Source: Bradyrhizobium diazoefficiens (GTDB lineage Bacteria; Pseudomonadota; Alphaproteobacteria; Rhizobiales; Xanthobacteraceae). From it: DNA of 64,000 nucleotides. The notes beneath the pieces were generated by a model, which was given only the letters and a program-made list of their open reading frames with translations, made no database searches and was not told the origin of the DNA. How positions within the stretch are numbered: the stretch's first letter is position 1; the number at the start of each line of letters is the position of its first letter. The stretch is from NCBI RefSeq assembly GCF_016612535.1, contig NZ_JAENXS010000001.1, forward strand, positions 372,001-436,000, read 5' to 3'. The position numbers and the translations under genes are program-made. This document shows positions 27,881-36,697 of the stretch, piece by piece.

Positions 27881-29233
27881 ATGGCTAACGCCTTCTTCTC
27901 CGACCTGCTCGCCACCATCTCCGAGCGCGGCCGCACGCTGCTTCGCCGCGGTGACGCCTCGGATACCAAACACGATGCCGACGGGCTGATCGAGCTCTGC
28001 GGTGCGCTGCTGTCGGGCCGGGGCGAGGCCTCCGGCACCGCCATGGCGCGCGAGGTGCTCGACATCTACGGGGAGTTGGACGCGGCCGGACGCCGCGCCT
28101 TCTTTGAGGGGCTGGTGCGCGATTTCGGCCCGGACCGGGAACGTTTGGCCAAGGCGATCGAAAAGTGGCGCGCCAAGCCGGCCGACGAGGACGCCAGCGC
28201 CCTTCACTTCGCCTCAGAGCCGCGGCGGCAGGAACTGATCCGTCGCCTCAACCGCGCACCGGGCGGCACCGGCGATCTCGTTGCCATGCGTGCCGATCTG
28301 CTCGGCATGATGAACGGACACACCGATCTCGCCGCGCTCGATCGCGACGTCTCGCATCTTCTCTCGTCGTGGTTCAACAGGGGGTTTCTCGTGCTGCGCC
28401 GGATTGACTGGTCGACCCCGGCCAACATCCTCGAAAAGATCATTCGCTACGAAGCCGTGCATGAGATCTCCGACTGGGACGATTTGCGCCGCCGCATCGA
28501 CCCGGTCGACCGCCGCTGCTACGCCTTCTTCCATCCGGCAATGGTCGACGAGCCCCTGATCTTCGTCGAGGTGGCGTTGACCGAGACTATCCCGGGTGCG
28601 ATCGCGCCGCTGCTCACCGTCGATCGCCAGTACCTTCCGATCGAGAAGGCGCGCACCGCCGTGTTCTACTCGATCTCCAACACCCAGCGCGGCCTTGGCG
28701 GCATTTCCTTCGGCAGCTTCCTGATCAAGCAGGTGGTGGAGGAGCTGCGCCGCGAAACGCCGAAGCTCGACACCTTCGTGACGCTGTCGCCGGTGCCGGG
28801 CTTCATGCCGTGGATCAGGCAGGACAAGGATTTGCCGCTGTCGGACGAGGACCGCGAGATCCTGAAGCGTCTCGACGATCCCAAATGGTTCGAGAATCCC
28901 GAGACGACCGCGCAGCTGCGGGGCGTGATCGAGCCGCTCGCGGCGCATTATTTCCTGAAGGCGCGCACGCCGAAGGGCAAGCTGATCGATTCCGTCGCCC
29001 GCTTCCATCTCGGCAACGGCGCCCGCCTCGAGCGCATCGACTGGCTCGGCGACCTCTCGCCGAAGGGCGTGCGGGAATCGGCCGGCGTGATGGTCAACTA
29101 CCTCTATCGCCTCGACGACATCGAGAAGAACCACGAAGCCTACGCCAATGACGGCGAGGTCGTGGCGTCCAGCGCGGTGAAGAAGCTGTTGAAGGGCGAA
29201 GGACGGCGGCTGCTGGACATGCGGCTGTCGTAG
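27881..29233 (+). CDS. Malonyl-CoA decarboxylase
   Basis: A 450-residue enzyme that converts malonyl-CoA to acetyl-CoA and CO2 in the cytosol. The N-terminal part (about 1-130) is the helical oligomerisation domain. The C-terminal part is the GNAT-fold catalytic domain. It contains the HPAMVDEPLIFVEVALTETI and SISNTQRGLGGISFGSFLIK segments, a conserved Ser in FVTLSPVPGFMPW and a His in the AAHYFLKARTPKG region. Length is standard for the bacterial family. Malonate genes such as matB and matC are not adjacent. The upstream GTATAC palindrome may control it. Confidence 0.92.
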   Translation: MANAFFSDLLATISERGRTLLRRGDASDTKHDADGLIELCGALLSGRGEASGTAMAREVLDIYGELDAAGRRAFFEGLVRDFGPDRERLAKAIEKWRAKPADEDASALHFASEPRRQELIRRLNRAPGGTGDLVAMRADLLGMMNGHTDLAALDRDVSHLLSSWFNRGFLVLRRIDWSTPANILEKIIRYEAVHEISDWDDLRRRIDPVDRRCYAFFHPAMVDEPLIFVEVALTETIPGAIAPLLTVDRQYLPIEKARTAVFYSISNTQRGLGGISFGSFLIKQVVEELRRETPKLDTFVTLSPVPGFMPWIRQDKDLPLSDEDREILKRLDDPKWFENPETTAQLRGVIEPLAAHYFLKARTPKGKLIDSVARFHLGNGARLERIDWLGDLSPKGVRESAGVMVNYLYRLDDIEKNHEAYANDGEVVASSAVKKLLKGEGRRLLDMRLS

Positions 29234-29274
29234 GGCGGGCGCGAAGCGGCCAGAGTGCAATTGGAATTCATGCA

Positions 29275-30417
29275 ATGACTTCCGATAGCGCCGCATCTTC
29301 CCGGCCGACAAATCCATCGGATCGAATTGACGCCATTGACGTGTTGCGCGGCATCGCCCTGTTCGGCGTCATGGCGATCAACCTCGTCATGGAATTTCGC
29401 GTCTCGATCTTCGAGCAGTTTCTTGGTCCGAAGACGTTCGCATCGCCGATCGACCGCGTCATCGACGCAATCCTGAGCCAGGCCGTCGAACTCAAGGCGT
29501 TCGCGCTGTTTTCGCTGCTGTTCGGCGCAGGCCTTGCCATTCAATTCGACCGGCTCGCAACCAGCGAACGCCGCACTGTGCTGCTCGTGCGCCGGCTCGC
29601 CGTGCTGCTGGTGTTCGGAATCATTCATCTGTGCTTGATCTGGAACGGCGATATCCTCACCGAATATGCGCTGGCCGGATTCATCGTGCTGCCGTTGCTG
29701 TTTGGTCCGCGCTGGCTGCTCACTCTTGCCGCGCTGATGTTTCTCGCGCTGTATCTGGCGATGCAGGACTTTCCGCCAGCGGGATTGTTTCCCAGCAGAG
29801 CCGCGATCTGGCGCGACGTGATGGACGCCAATCGCATCTATGCGACCGGCGGCTTTCTCGACGTGGCGGCGTTCCGCCTGCGCGAACTCGCCCTCATCGC
29901 GCCCCTGCACGCATTCGTCTTCCTGCGCACGATCGGGCTGTTTCTTGTCGGTGCGCTCGCCTGGCGCAGCGGCATTGTGCAAAACACCCGTGGACTGTTC
30001 GCTATCGCGCTTGCCGCGATCTCTCTCGGCGCCGGCTTTTTTGGCGTCACCGAGCCGCTCGGCACCATCGCGCTGGCGCTGGGGTACGGTGCCGCCATCC
30101 TCGGCATCGCCAGCTTCGAGCGCGGCAAGCAGCTGCTCGGCTGGGCCGCGCCGCTGGGACGGATGGCCTTCACCAACTACGTCGCGCAATCCATCATCTT
30201 CGGCTGGATCTTCTACGGCTATGGGCTCGGCCTGTTCGCCCGGCTTGGTATCACGGAGGCACTCGCCGTCGGCATCGCCGTCTATGTCGGACAGGTGCTG
30301 TTCAGCGCCTGGTGGCTGCGCCACTACCGCTACGGCCCGCTCGAATGGCTATGGCGGTCGTTGATGTACGGCGTGCGGCAGCCAATGCTGGCGACGGGCC
30401 GGGCGCGAGCGGCGTGA
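29275..30417 (+). CDS. DUF418 (YeiB-like) membrane protein
   Basis: A 380-residue integral membrane protein with about nine or ten helices. It opens with the family motif RIDAIDVLRGIALFGVMAIN and ends with the DUF418 domain (LGRMAFTNYVAQSIIFGWIF; SAWWLRHYRYGPLEWLWRSL). The biochemical role of the family is unknown; some members are linked to export or modification of small molecules. It follows malonyl-CoA decarboxylase by 41 bases and may be cotranscribed. It converges on the enolase-superfamily gene with one base between stops. Confidence 0.82.
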   Translation: MTSDSAASSRPTNPSDRIDAIDVLRGIALFGVMAINLVMEFRVSIFEQFLGPKTFASPIDRVIDAILSQAVELKAFALFSLLFGAGLAIQFDRLATSERRTVLLVRRLAVLLVFGIIHLCLIWNGDILTEYALAGFIVLPLLFGPRWLLTLAALMFLALYLAMQDFPPAGLFPSRAAIWRDVMDANRIYATGGFLDVAAFRLRELALIAPLHAFVFLRTIGLFLVGALAWRSGIVQNTRGLFAIALAAISLGAGFFGVTEPLGTIALALGYGAAILGIASFERGKQLLGWAAPLGRMAFTNYVAQSIIFGWIFYGYGLGLFARLGITEALAVGIAVYVGQVLFSAWWLRHYRYGPLEWLWRSLMYGVRQPMLATGRARAA

Positions 30418-30418
30418 C

Positions 30419-31588
30419 CTACTCCGCCAGCGCCTTCATCTCCTTGTAGAGATCGGACTTGCCTTCGAAGCCGATGCCCGGGAGATCAGGCATGGTGATG
30501 TGGCCGTTCTCCACGCGGACGCCGTCGGGGAAACCGCCATAGGGCTGGAACAGGTCGGGGTAGCTTTCGTTGCCGCCCAAACCGAGGCCGGCGGCGATGT
30601 TGAGCGACATCTGGTGGCCGCCATGCGGGATGCAGCGGCTCGGCGACCAGCCGTAGGTTTTCAACACCTCCAGCGTGCGCTGGTATTCGCACAGGCCGTA
30701 GGACAGCGCGCAGTCGAATTGCAGCCAGTCGCGGTCGGGGCGCATGCCGCCGTAGCGGATGAGGTTACGCGCATCCTGGTGGCTGAACAGGTTTTCGCCC
30801 GTGGCCATCGGGCCGGGATAGAATTCGGCGAGTGCGGCCTGCAGCGCATAATCGAGGGGATCGCCGACCTCCTCGTACCAGAACAGCGGATAATCGCGCA
30901 GCATCTTGGCGTAGGCGATGCCGGTCTCGAGGTTGAAGCGGCCGTTGGCATCGACGGCGAGCTGCGCGTCCTTGCCGATCTCCTTCAGCACCGCCTCGAT
31001 GCGCGTGCGGTCCTCGTCGATATCAGCGCCGCCGATCTTCATCTTGACGACGTTGTAGCCGCGATCGAGATAGCCGCGCATTTCGTCACGCAGCATCGAG
31101 AGATCCTTGCCGGGATAGTAATAGCCGCCGGCGGCGTAGACGAAGACGCGCGGGTTGGCTTTCACGCCGTGACGCTCGGCCAGCAGACGGAACAACGGTT
31201 TGCCCGCGATCTTCGCCACCGCGTCCCACACCGCCATGTCGAGGGTGCCGACCGCGACCGAGCGCTCGCCATGGCCGCCCGGCTTCTCGTTGGCCATCAT
31301 CGCGCCCCAGACCTTGTCGGGGTCGAGATTGTCGCCGGCCGCATTCAACAGCGACTTCGGTTCGGCCTCGAGGATGCGCGAGGCAAAGCGCTCGCGGATC
31401 AGGCCGCCCTGGCCGTAGCGGCCGTTGGAATTGAAGCCATAGCCGACGACGCGCTTGCCGTCGCGTACGACGTCGGTGACGACGGCAACCAGGCTCGTCG
31501 TCATCTTGGTGAAGTCGATATAGGCGTTGCGGATCGGGGAGGAGATCGGTTTTGTGATCTCGCGGACGTCGATGATGCGGACGGACAT
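30419..31588 (-). CDS. Mandelate racemase / muconate lactonizing enzyme family protein
   Basis: A 389-residue enolase-superfamily enzyme. The N-terminal capping domain reaches about residue 130, followed by a (beta/alpha)8 barrel. Visible catalytic elements are the KxK motif (VVKMKIGG), the metal ligands in AVDANGRF and FWYEEVGDP, and a C-terminal acid/base region near CIPHGGHQMSL. These enzymes abstract a proton alpha to a carboxylate, usually dehydrating or epimerising sugar acids. The exact substrate is not evident. It lies three bases downstream of the DUF3297 gene in a four-gene leftward operon. Confidence 0.88.
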   Translation of the reverse strand: MSVRIIDVREITKPISSPIRNAYIDFTKMTTSLVAVVTDVVRDGKRVVGYGFNSNGRYGQGGLIRERFASRILEAEPKSLLNAAGDNLDPDKVWGAMMANEKPGGHGERSVAVGTLDMAVWDAVAKIAGKPLFRLLAERHGVKANPRVFVYAAGGYYYPGKDLSMLRDEMRGYLDRGYNVVKMKIGGADIDEDRTRIEAVLKEIGKDAQLAVDANGRFNLETGIAYAKMLRDYPLFWYEEVGDPLDYALQAALAEFYPGPMATGENLFSHQDARNLIRYGGMRPDRDWLQFDCALSYGLCEYQRTLEVLKTYGWSPSRCIPHGGHQMSLNIAAGLGLGGNESYPDLFQPYGGFPDGVRVENGHITMPDLPGIGFEGKSDLYKEMKALAE

Positions 31589-31591
31589 GAC

Positions 31592-31849
31592 CTATTTCTT
31601 ACCCCGGAAATACGGCTCGACCGGACCATGCACCTTGATGGTCAGCGGGTTGCCGTAGCGGTCCTTGGCATTGCCTGCGGAGACGCGGACCCAGCCCTCG
31701 CTGATGCAGTATTCCTCGACATTGGTCTTCTCGACGCCCTTGAAACGGATGCCGACGTCGCGCGCCAGGATGTCCGCGTTGTAATAGGGGCTCTTCGGAT
31801 CGACCGACAGGCGGTCCGGAAATTCGTCGCTCATGATTGTCTCGCTCAT
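31592..31849 (-). CDS. DUF3297 family small protein
   Basis: An 85-residue basic protein that matches the DUF3297 family as I know it (DEFPDRLSVDPKSPYYNADI, GIRFKGVEKTNVEEYCISEG, KVHGPVEPYFRGKK). Its function is unknown; it is widespread in proteobacteria as a short soluble protein. The ATG at 31849 overlaps the glutathione peroxidase stop by four bases (ATGA), which supports this start over the ATG at 31834. Confidence 0.8.
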   Translation of the reverse strand: MSETIMSDEFPDRLSVDPKSPYYNADILARDVGIRFKGVEKTNVEEYCISEGWVRVSAGNAKDRYGNPLTIKVHGPVEPYFRGKK

Positions 31850-32322
31850 AACAGGGTCTCGATTTGCTGCCGCAATCCTTCGGGCCGCGCGGTCGGGGCG
31901 TAGCGCGCGATCACCCGGCCGGCACGGTCCACCAGGAATTTCGTGAAATTCCATTTGATGGAGGCGCCCAGCAGCCCGGATTGCTGGCGTTTCAGGTACT
32001 CATACAAGGGATGCGCGTGAGCGCCGTTGACGTCGATCTTCTCGAACAGGGGAAAGGTGACGTCGTAATTGGTCGAGCAGAACGCCTGGATTTCGCTTGC
32101 CTTCCCCGGCTCCTGCGCGCCGAACTGGTTGCAGGGAAAGCCGAGCACCGAAAAGCCGCGCGGCGAGAGATCGCGATGCAGATCCTCCAGCCCGCGATAT
32201 TGCGGCGTGAAGCCGCATTTGCTCGCGGTGTTGACGATCAGCAGCACCTGTCCCTCGAACTGGCGCAGGGCGACCTCGTCGCCGGCAAGCGAATTGGCCT
32301 TGAAGTCGTAGATAACAGACAT
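31846..32322 (-). CDS. Glutathione peroxidase family (thiol peroxidase)
   Basis: A 158-residue enzyme of standard length. The peroxidatic residue is Cys36 in NTASKCGFTPQY, so this is the cysteine rather than the selenocysteine form. The rest of the catalytic set is Gln70 (LGFPCNQFGAQEPG) and Trp124-Asn125 (IKWNFTKF). It has no signal peptide, so it acts in the cytosol against hydrogen and organic peroxides, usually with thioredoxin. The gene starts two bases after the amidase stop and overlaps the DUF3297 gene. Confidence 0.9.
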   Translation of the reverse strand: MSVIYDFKANSLAGDEVALRQFEGQVLLIVNTASKCGFTPQYRGLEDLHRDLSPRGFSVLGFPCNQFGAQEPGKASEIQAFCSTNYDVTFPLFEKIDVNGAHAHPLYEYLKRQQSGLLGASIKWNFTKFLVDRAGRVIARYAPTARPEGLRQQIETLL

Positions 32323-32324
32323 CG

Positions 32325-33725
32325 CTAACCCACGGGGTCGATCGGCGACGGCGGCACACCGCCCGCCTCGATCGCTTCGCCGGCGAGGAGACACAGATCC
32401 TCGCGATAGCGGCCGGAGACGATGTGCACGCCGACCGGAATCTTGCCGACGAGGCCGGTGGAGACCACGAGGCCCGGCAGCCCCATGAAGGGGGTCGCGA
32501 TCTGCGGCAGCTGCGCCTCCCAGACGCGCTCGAAAGAGGCGGCGTCCTTGCGGTCGAGATGATCGGGGAACGGCAATTCGCCGGAGACCGGCGTCAGCAC
32601 CACGGCATATCTTTCGAAGAACAGCATCCAGTCGCGGGTCAGCGTGGCGCGGCGGGTCAGCGCCTGGGCGTAATTCGCCTGGTCCATCGGCGTGACCTTG
32701 GCGCGAATGCCGCGCAAGCATGCCAGCGCACCGGGATCGCCCTCACGCTCGGCCATCTCGAGCTGCGCCTCGTAGCCGTCGCCCAGCCACAGCTTTCGCT
32801 GCCACTCGACAGCTTCGCGCATCGGCGGGGTGTTCTCGATCACTTCGACGGTCCAGCCGGCGCGCTCCAGCCGCTTGCCGGCGTCGGTCACGGCGGCCTT
32901 CACCTCCGGCGTGGTCGCAAGGCCGTCCGGGTTGAGGCAGACCGCAGCGCGCTTCGGCACTGCCGGGCCTTCCAGCGGCGCCGGCACAAACCAGGGATCG
33001 CGGACGTCGCGGGCCGACATCGCGGCGAGCGAGATGCGCAGATCGTTCACGGTGCGCGCCAGCGGGCCCGAGACGGCCATGATCTGCGGCCCGATCGGCC
33101 GCTCGGGCAGCGCCGGATTGAAGGCGGGGATGCGGCCCAGGGTCGGGCGCAGGCCGTGCACGCCGCAGGCATAGGCGGGATAGCGGATCGAACCGGCGAT
33201 ATCGGTGCCATGCGCAATGTGGCCGATGCCGGCCGCGACCGCCGAGCCGGCGCCGCCGGACGAGCCGCCCGGCGTCAGCGACGCATCGCGGGGGTTCTTG
33301 GTGTCGCCATGGACCAGATTGGTGGTGAACCAGCGATAGGAGAAGGCCGGGCAATTGGTGCGCCCAAGGAGAACCGCGCCGGCCTTGCGGAAATTGGCAA
33401 CCACCGGATTATCCTCGCGCGCGATCAAATCGCGCTGAAGCTTGAGGCCGTTGGTGGTGGCAAAGCCTTCCTGATCGACATTGGCCTTGATGGTGACGGG
33501 CACGCCGGCGAGCAGGCCGGGGTCTTCCCCCCGTGCGATGGCGGCATCGACGGCCTCGGCCTGCTTGAGCACGTCCTCGGGCCGGTGGTCGATCACGGCA
33601 TTGAGCTGGGGATTGACCGCATCCAGGCGGGCGAGGCCGGCCTTGGCCGCCTCCCGGGCGGACACCTTTTTGGACCTGACGAGGGTAGCGAGGTCGGCGG
33701 CCGACAGGCGCCAGAGATCTTGCAT
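32325..33725 (-). CDS. Amidase signature family hydrolase
   Basis: A 466-residue enzyme with the Ser-cisSer-Lys triad of the amidase signature family: Lys80 in VPVTIKANVD, the Gly/Ser-rich stretch TPGGSSGGAGSAVAAG (Ser155 or Ser156), and the nucleophile Ser179 in GTDIAGSIRYPA. It hydrolyses a C-N bond in an amide; relatives include GatA, but no gatB or gatC is near and the C-terminal region is not GatA-like. It is the first gene of the leftward operon amidase / glutathione peroxidase / DUF3297 / enolase-superfamily enzyme, all spaced within three bases or overlapping. Confidence 0.88.
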   Translation of the reverse strand: MQDLWRLSAADLATLVRSKKVSAREAAKAGLARLDAVNPQLNAVIDHRPEDVLKQAEAVDAAIARGEDPGLLAGVPVTIKANVDQEGFATTNGLKLQRDLIAREDNPVVANFRKAGAVLLGRTNCPAFSYRWFTTNLVHGDTKNPRDASLTPGGSSGGAGSAVAAGIGHIAHGTDIAGSIRYPAYACGVHGLRPTLGRIPAFNPALPERPIGPQIMAVSGPLARTVNDLRISLAAMSARDVRDPWFVPAPLEGPAVPKRAAVCLNPDGLATTPEVKAAVTDAGKRLERAGWTVEVIENTPPMREAVEWQRKLWLGDGYEAQLEMAEREGDPGALACLRGIRAKVTPMDQANYAQALTRRATLTRDWMLFFERYAVVLTPVSGELPFPDHLDRKDAASFERVWEAQLPQIATPFMGLPGLVVSTGLVGKIPVGVHIVSGRYREDLCLLAGEAIEAGGVPPSPIDPVG

Positions 33726-33831
33726 GATTTGCTCCGTATGACCGGCGTCTTTTAGCGCCGGGAACGGGCCAAAGCCATGCGGATTTCGCAGGGAGCGGAG
33801 GGTGGGTCGGTGCCCGGTGGCGCCTCATTTC

Positions 33832-33918
33832 CGTCATTGCGAGGAGCCCTTGCGACGAAGCAATCCAGACTGCCTCCGCGGAGAGATTCTGGATTGCTTC
33901 GCTACGCTCGCAATGACG
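33832..33918. repeat. Palindromic intergenic repeat, copy 1 (CGTCATTGCGAG family)
   Basis: The element starts CGTCATTGCGAGGAGCC and ends CTACGCTCGCAATGACGG. Inner arms GAAGCAATCCAGA and TCTGGATTGCTTCG pair as well, so the whole 87 bases can fold into a long imperfect hairpin. A second copy lies at 48994-49077. The element is common between genes in Bradyrhizobium-type genomes and has no coding role. Confidence 0.85.
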
Positions 33919-33936
33919 GCGGATGGAGCCGGGCTC

Positions 33937-34194
33937 CTAATGCCTCGTCGCGGATTGGTCCGGCACGTCCAGGAGCGCCTCAGTGAAGGGGAATTCCAGC
34001 ACGATCTCGCCCTCGAGGTCGGTCACCTCGATGACCGCCTCCATCAGCGCCGGCTGGGTCCCCTCCGATTTCAGCACCTCCAGGATCATCTGGCGGGCGA
34101 CTTCCCAGGCGCGGTCGGGATTGCGCAGATCCTCGCCGTCGGGATCCACGATCAATTCGTCGCCGATACGGGTGTTGAAGAAATATTTGGGCAT
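33937..34194 (-). CDS. DUF6894-like small protein
   Basis: An 85-residue acidic protein beginning MPKYFFNTRIGDELIVDPDG, followed by EDLRNPDRAWEVARQMILEV. The opening Y-F-x-x-R followed by D-x-x-G and a helix is the layout of the rhizobial DUF6894 proteins as I know them. Its function is unknown. A GTG one codon upstream is possible. It stands alone between the palindromic repeat and the pqq operon, from which it is divergent. Confidence 0.7.
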   Translation of the reverse strand: MPKYFFNTRIGDELIVDPDGEDLRNPDRAWEVARQMILEVLKSEGTQPALMEAVIEVTDLEGEIVLEFPFTEALLDVPDQSATRH

Positions 34195-34441
34195 CACGAG
34201 ATCCAGCTAAAGTCGCCTGTATCGGATTCAAAGCGGCACTCCACTCACAACTGCTTTATCAGGACAGGGTTCGCGACCGAATGCGCCACGCGCAATGCTG
34301 CGTCGCCGGAACCGACGTTCCAATCACATTTTTCGCGGCGCAGCATGACCTTCTCGGGAAAATATCACTGGCGAACTTTTGTGCTCGCAGTACTTTAACC
34401 CATGGGCGTACACGTCCGAGTTCGCGAAATGGAGAGCCAAA

Positions 34442-34522
34442 ATGGCCTGGAAAACCCCCAAGATCGTCGAAGTGCCCTGCGGCATGGAAATCAACATGTA
34501 TGTGAGCGCCACCCGCAAGTAA
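34442..34522 (+). CDS. pqqA: PQQ precursor peptide PqqA
   Basis: A 26-residue peptide, MAWKTPKIVEVPCGMEINMY followed by VSATRK. Glu16 and Tyr20, in the E-x-x-x-Y motif, are the two residues cross-linked by PqqE and carved out to become pyrroloquinoline quinone. The ribosome-binding site GGAGAG is at 34431-34436. It is the first gene of pqqABCDE. The 133-base gap to pqqB contains a small hairpin that may limit read-through, in line with the large excess of PqqA usually needed. Confidence 0.95.
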   Translation: MAWKTPKIVEVPCGMEINMYVSATRK

Positions 34523-34572
34523 GCGGTGGGTGAGCACGCGCTTTGCGCAGGTGGGTCTTTCGGTCACGAGAG

Positions 34573-34612
34573 GTTTCCGGACGATGGAAACTGTGTCGGC
34601 CCAAGCTTTTTT
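34573..34612 (+). terminator. Possible attenuator between pqqA and pqqB
   Basis: GTTTCC at 34573-34578 pairs with GGAAAC at 34586-34591 over a 7-base loop, and a run of six T lies at 34607-34612. The hairpin is short and the T-run is 15 bases away, so it is not a standard terminator. Its position fits partial termination after pqqA. Confidence 0.25.
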
Positions 34613-34655
34613 GACCTGAGATCCACCTCGCGACGTTCCTTCCAGGAGACGGATC

Positions 34656-35585
34656 ATGCTTCGCGTCGTCGTCCTGGGCGCCGGGGCCGGCGGCGGAGTG
34701 CCGCAATGGAATTGCGGTTGCGAGGGCTGCCGGACGGCACGCAGCCACGGCCACGAGCTTTGTCGGACTCAGGCGTCGGTTGCCTTCAGCGGCGACGGCG
34801 AGCACTGGTTCCTGATCAACGCTTCCCCCGACCTCCGCCAACAATTGAACGCCACGCCGCAGCTGCATCCGAAGCCCGGCGCACTGCGCCATACGCCGAT
34901 TGCCGGCGTGATTTTGACCAACAGCGAAGTGGATGCGGTGACGGGGCTGCTCTCGATGCGCGAGGGTTCGCCCTTCACGGTCTATGCGCATGAAAAGGTG
35001 CTGGCGATCCTTGCCAGTAACAGCATCTTCAACGTGCTGAACGAGAAGAACGTCAAGCGCCAGCCGATCAGCATCAGCGAGCCCTTCGAGCCGCGGCTGC
35101 TAGATGGCACGCGCTCGGGGCTGGAGGTGCTGCCCTTTGCGGTACCAGGCAAATCGGCTTGGTACCTCGAAGGCAAGTCGCATCCGGGCGGCGAGAGCGG
35201 CGACGGCGATACGCTGGGCCTGAAGATCACCGACAAGGCGACCGGCAAGTGCTTCTATTTCATCGCCGCCTGCGCCGAGGTCACCGACGGGCTCAAGGCC
35301 GAGATCGACGGTGCTGCGCTGGTGTTCTTCGACGGCACGGTCTGGCAGGATGACGAGATGATCAAGGCCGGGCTCGGCCACAAGACCGGCAAGAGCATGG
35401 GCCATGTCGCGATGTCCGGTCACGATGGCGCAATCGCGCGGCTGGCCGATCTCAATATCGACAGGAAGATGTTTCTGCATATCAACAACTCGAACCCGGC
35501 GCTGCTGCCCGCTTCACCGGAGCGTAAAGCGCTCGAGCAGGCGGGATGGCAGATACCCGCCGACGGAACGGAGATCGTGCTGTGA
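34656..35585 (+). CDS. pqqB: PQQ biosynthesis protein PqqB
   Basis: A 309-residue protein of the metallo-beta-lactamase fold, matching PqqB from its first residues (MLRVVVLGAGAGGGVPQWNC). Cys residues in NCGCEGCRTA are the PqqB-specific zinc site, and TPIAGVILTNSEVDAVTGLL is the core strand. It is an iron-dependent hydroxylase acting on the tyrosine of the excised cross-linked dipeptide, in the cytosol. Its stop overlaps the pqqC start. Confidence 0.94.
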   Translation: MLRVVVLGAGAGGGVPQWNCGCEGCRTARSHGHELCRTQASVAFSGDGEHWFLINASPDLRQQLNATPQLHPKPGALRHTPIAGVILTNSEVDAVTGLLSMREGSPFTVYAHEKVLAILASNSIFNVLNEKNVKRQPISISEPFEPRLLDGTRSGLEVLPFAVPGKSAWYLEGKSHPGGESGDGDTLGLKITDKATGKCFYFIAACAEVTDGLKAEIDGAALVFFDGTVWQDDEMIKAGLGHKTGKSMGHVAMSGHDGAIARLADLNIDRKMFLHINNSNPALLPASPERKALEQAGWQIPADGTEIVL

Positions 35586-36373
35586 ATGCCATGTCGATGA
35601 CTGGAATGACCGCGCTCTCGATCGGCAAGGACATCAGGCTCACTAACGCCGAGGAGCTGGAGGCGACGCTGCGCCACATTGGCGCCACTCGCTATCACAG
35701 CCTGCACCCGTTCCATAAGCTGCTGCACGGCGGCAAGCTGAACAAGGGCCAAGTGCAGGCCTGGGCGCTGAACCGCTACTATTACCAGAGCACGATCCCG
35801 ATCAAGGACGCGGTGGTGATCTCGCGCTTCCGCGACCGCGCCACGCGGCTGGAATGGCGCCATCGCATCGAGGATCATGACGGTGACGTCGGCAGCGAAG
35901 GCGGCATCGAGCGCTGGCTGAAGCTGACCGAGGGCCTCGGCCTCGATACTGCTTACGTGGAATCGACCGAAGGCATTCTGCCGGCGACGCGCTTCGCGGT
36001 GGAGGCTTACGTCCACTACTGCCGCGAAAAAAGCCCGCTGGAGGCGATCGCCTCCTCGCTGACCGAATTGTTTGCGCCGAACCTGCACGAAGAGCGCATC
36101 TCCGGCATGCTGGAGCATTATGACTTCGTCAATCCTGACATCATGAGCTACTTCAAGCGCCGCCTGGCACAGGCGCCGCGCGATGCCGGATTCGCGCTCG
36201 ACTATGTCAAGGCGCATGCCACGACGCCGGAGCAGCGCGCGCAGGTGTGCAACGCGCTGATCTTCAAGACCAACGTGCTGTGGGTGCAGTTGGATGCGCT
36301 CCAGCACGCCTATGTCGAAGGCAACATTCCGCCGGGCGCGTTCGTGCCCCAAGAAACTAAAAAGGCGAGCTGA
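35582..36373 (+). CDS. pqqC: Pyrroloquinoline-quinone synthase PqqC
   Basis: A protein of about 263 residues that catalyses the last ring closure and eight-electron oxidation to PQQ without a cofactor. It is all-helical, with family segments RYHSLHPFHKLLHGGKLNKG, WALNRYYYQSTIPIKDAVVI and VEAYVHYCREKSPLEAI that carry the conserved active-site His, Tyr and Arg residues. The start is uncertain: a GTG at 35582 overlaps the pqqB stop, and ATGs follow at 35591 and 35597. Confidence 0.93.
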   Translation: MNAMSMTGMTALSIGKDIRLTNAEELEATLRHIGATRYHSLHPFHKLLHGGKLNKGQVQAWALNRYYYQSTIPIKDAVVISRFRDRATRLEWRHRIEDHDGDVGSEGGIERWLKLTEGLGLDTAYVESTEGILPATRFAVEAYVHYCREKSPLEAIASSLTELFAPNLHEERISGMLEHYDFVNPDIMSYFKRRLAQAPRDAGFALDYVKAHATTPEQRAQVCNALIFKTNVLWVQLDALQHAYVEGNIPPGAFVPQETKKAS

Positions 36374-36385
36374 GGGACAAGAGCA

Positions 36386-36697
36386 ATGGCCGGGCCGCGG
36401 AACATCAGCGTCAGCGAGGCAAGCCGCCCGGTGCTGCCGCGGCATGCCAAGCTGAAATACGACGAGACGCGGAAAGTCTGGGTGATCCTGGCCCCGGAAC
36501 GGGTGCTGGCGCCGGACGAGATCGCGGTCGAGGTCTTGCAGCTCTGCAACGGCGAGCGCAATGTCGGCGAAATGTCCGATCAGCTCGCCGCGAAATACGC
36601 GGCACCGCGCGAGGCGATCCTCGCCGACGTCATCGTGATGCTGCAGGATCTCGCCGACAAGGGCTTTCTCACTGAAGCCCGGGAGAAGACGCCATGA
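36386..36697 (+). CDS. pqqD: PqqA-binding chaperone PqqD
   Basis: A 103-residue winged-helix peptide chaperone (RRE-type) that binds PqqA and presents it to PqqE. The core PRHAKLKYDETRKVWVILAP and VLQLCNGERNVGEMSDQLAA match the family. It starts 12 bases after pqqC, and its stop overlaps pqqE by four bases, coupling chaperone and enzyme. Confidence 0.92.
   Translation: MAGPRNISVSEASRPVLPRHAKLKYDETRKVWVILAPERVLAPDEIAVEVLQLCNGERNVGEMSDQLAAKYAAPREAILADVIVMLQDLADKGFLTEAREKTP

Noticed and set aside
33802..34398. A long reading frame across the palindromic repeat
   Set aside because: Its first part is the translation of the repeat and its middle is antisense to the DUF6894-like gene.
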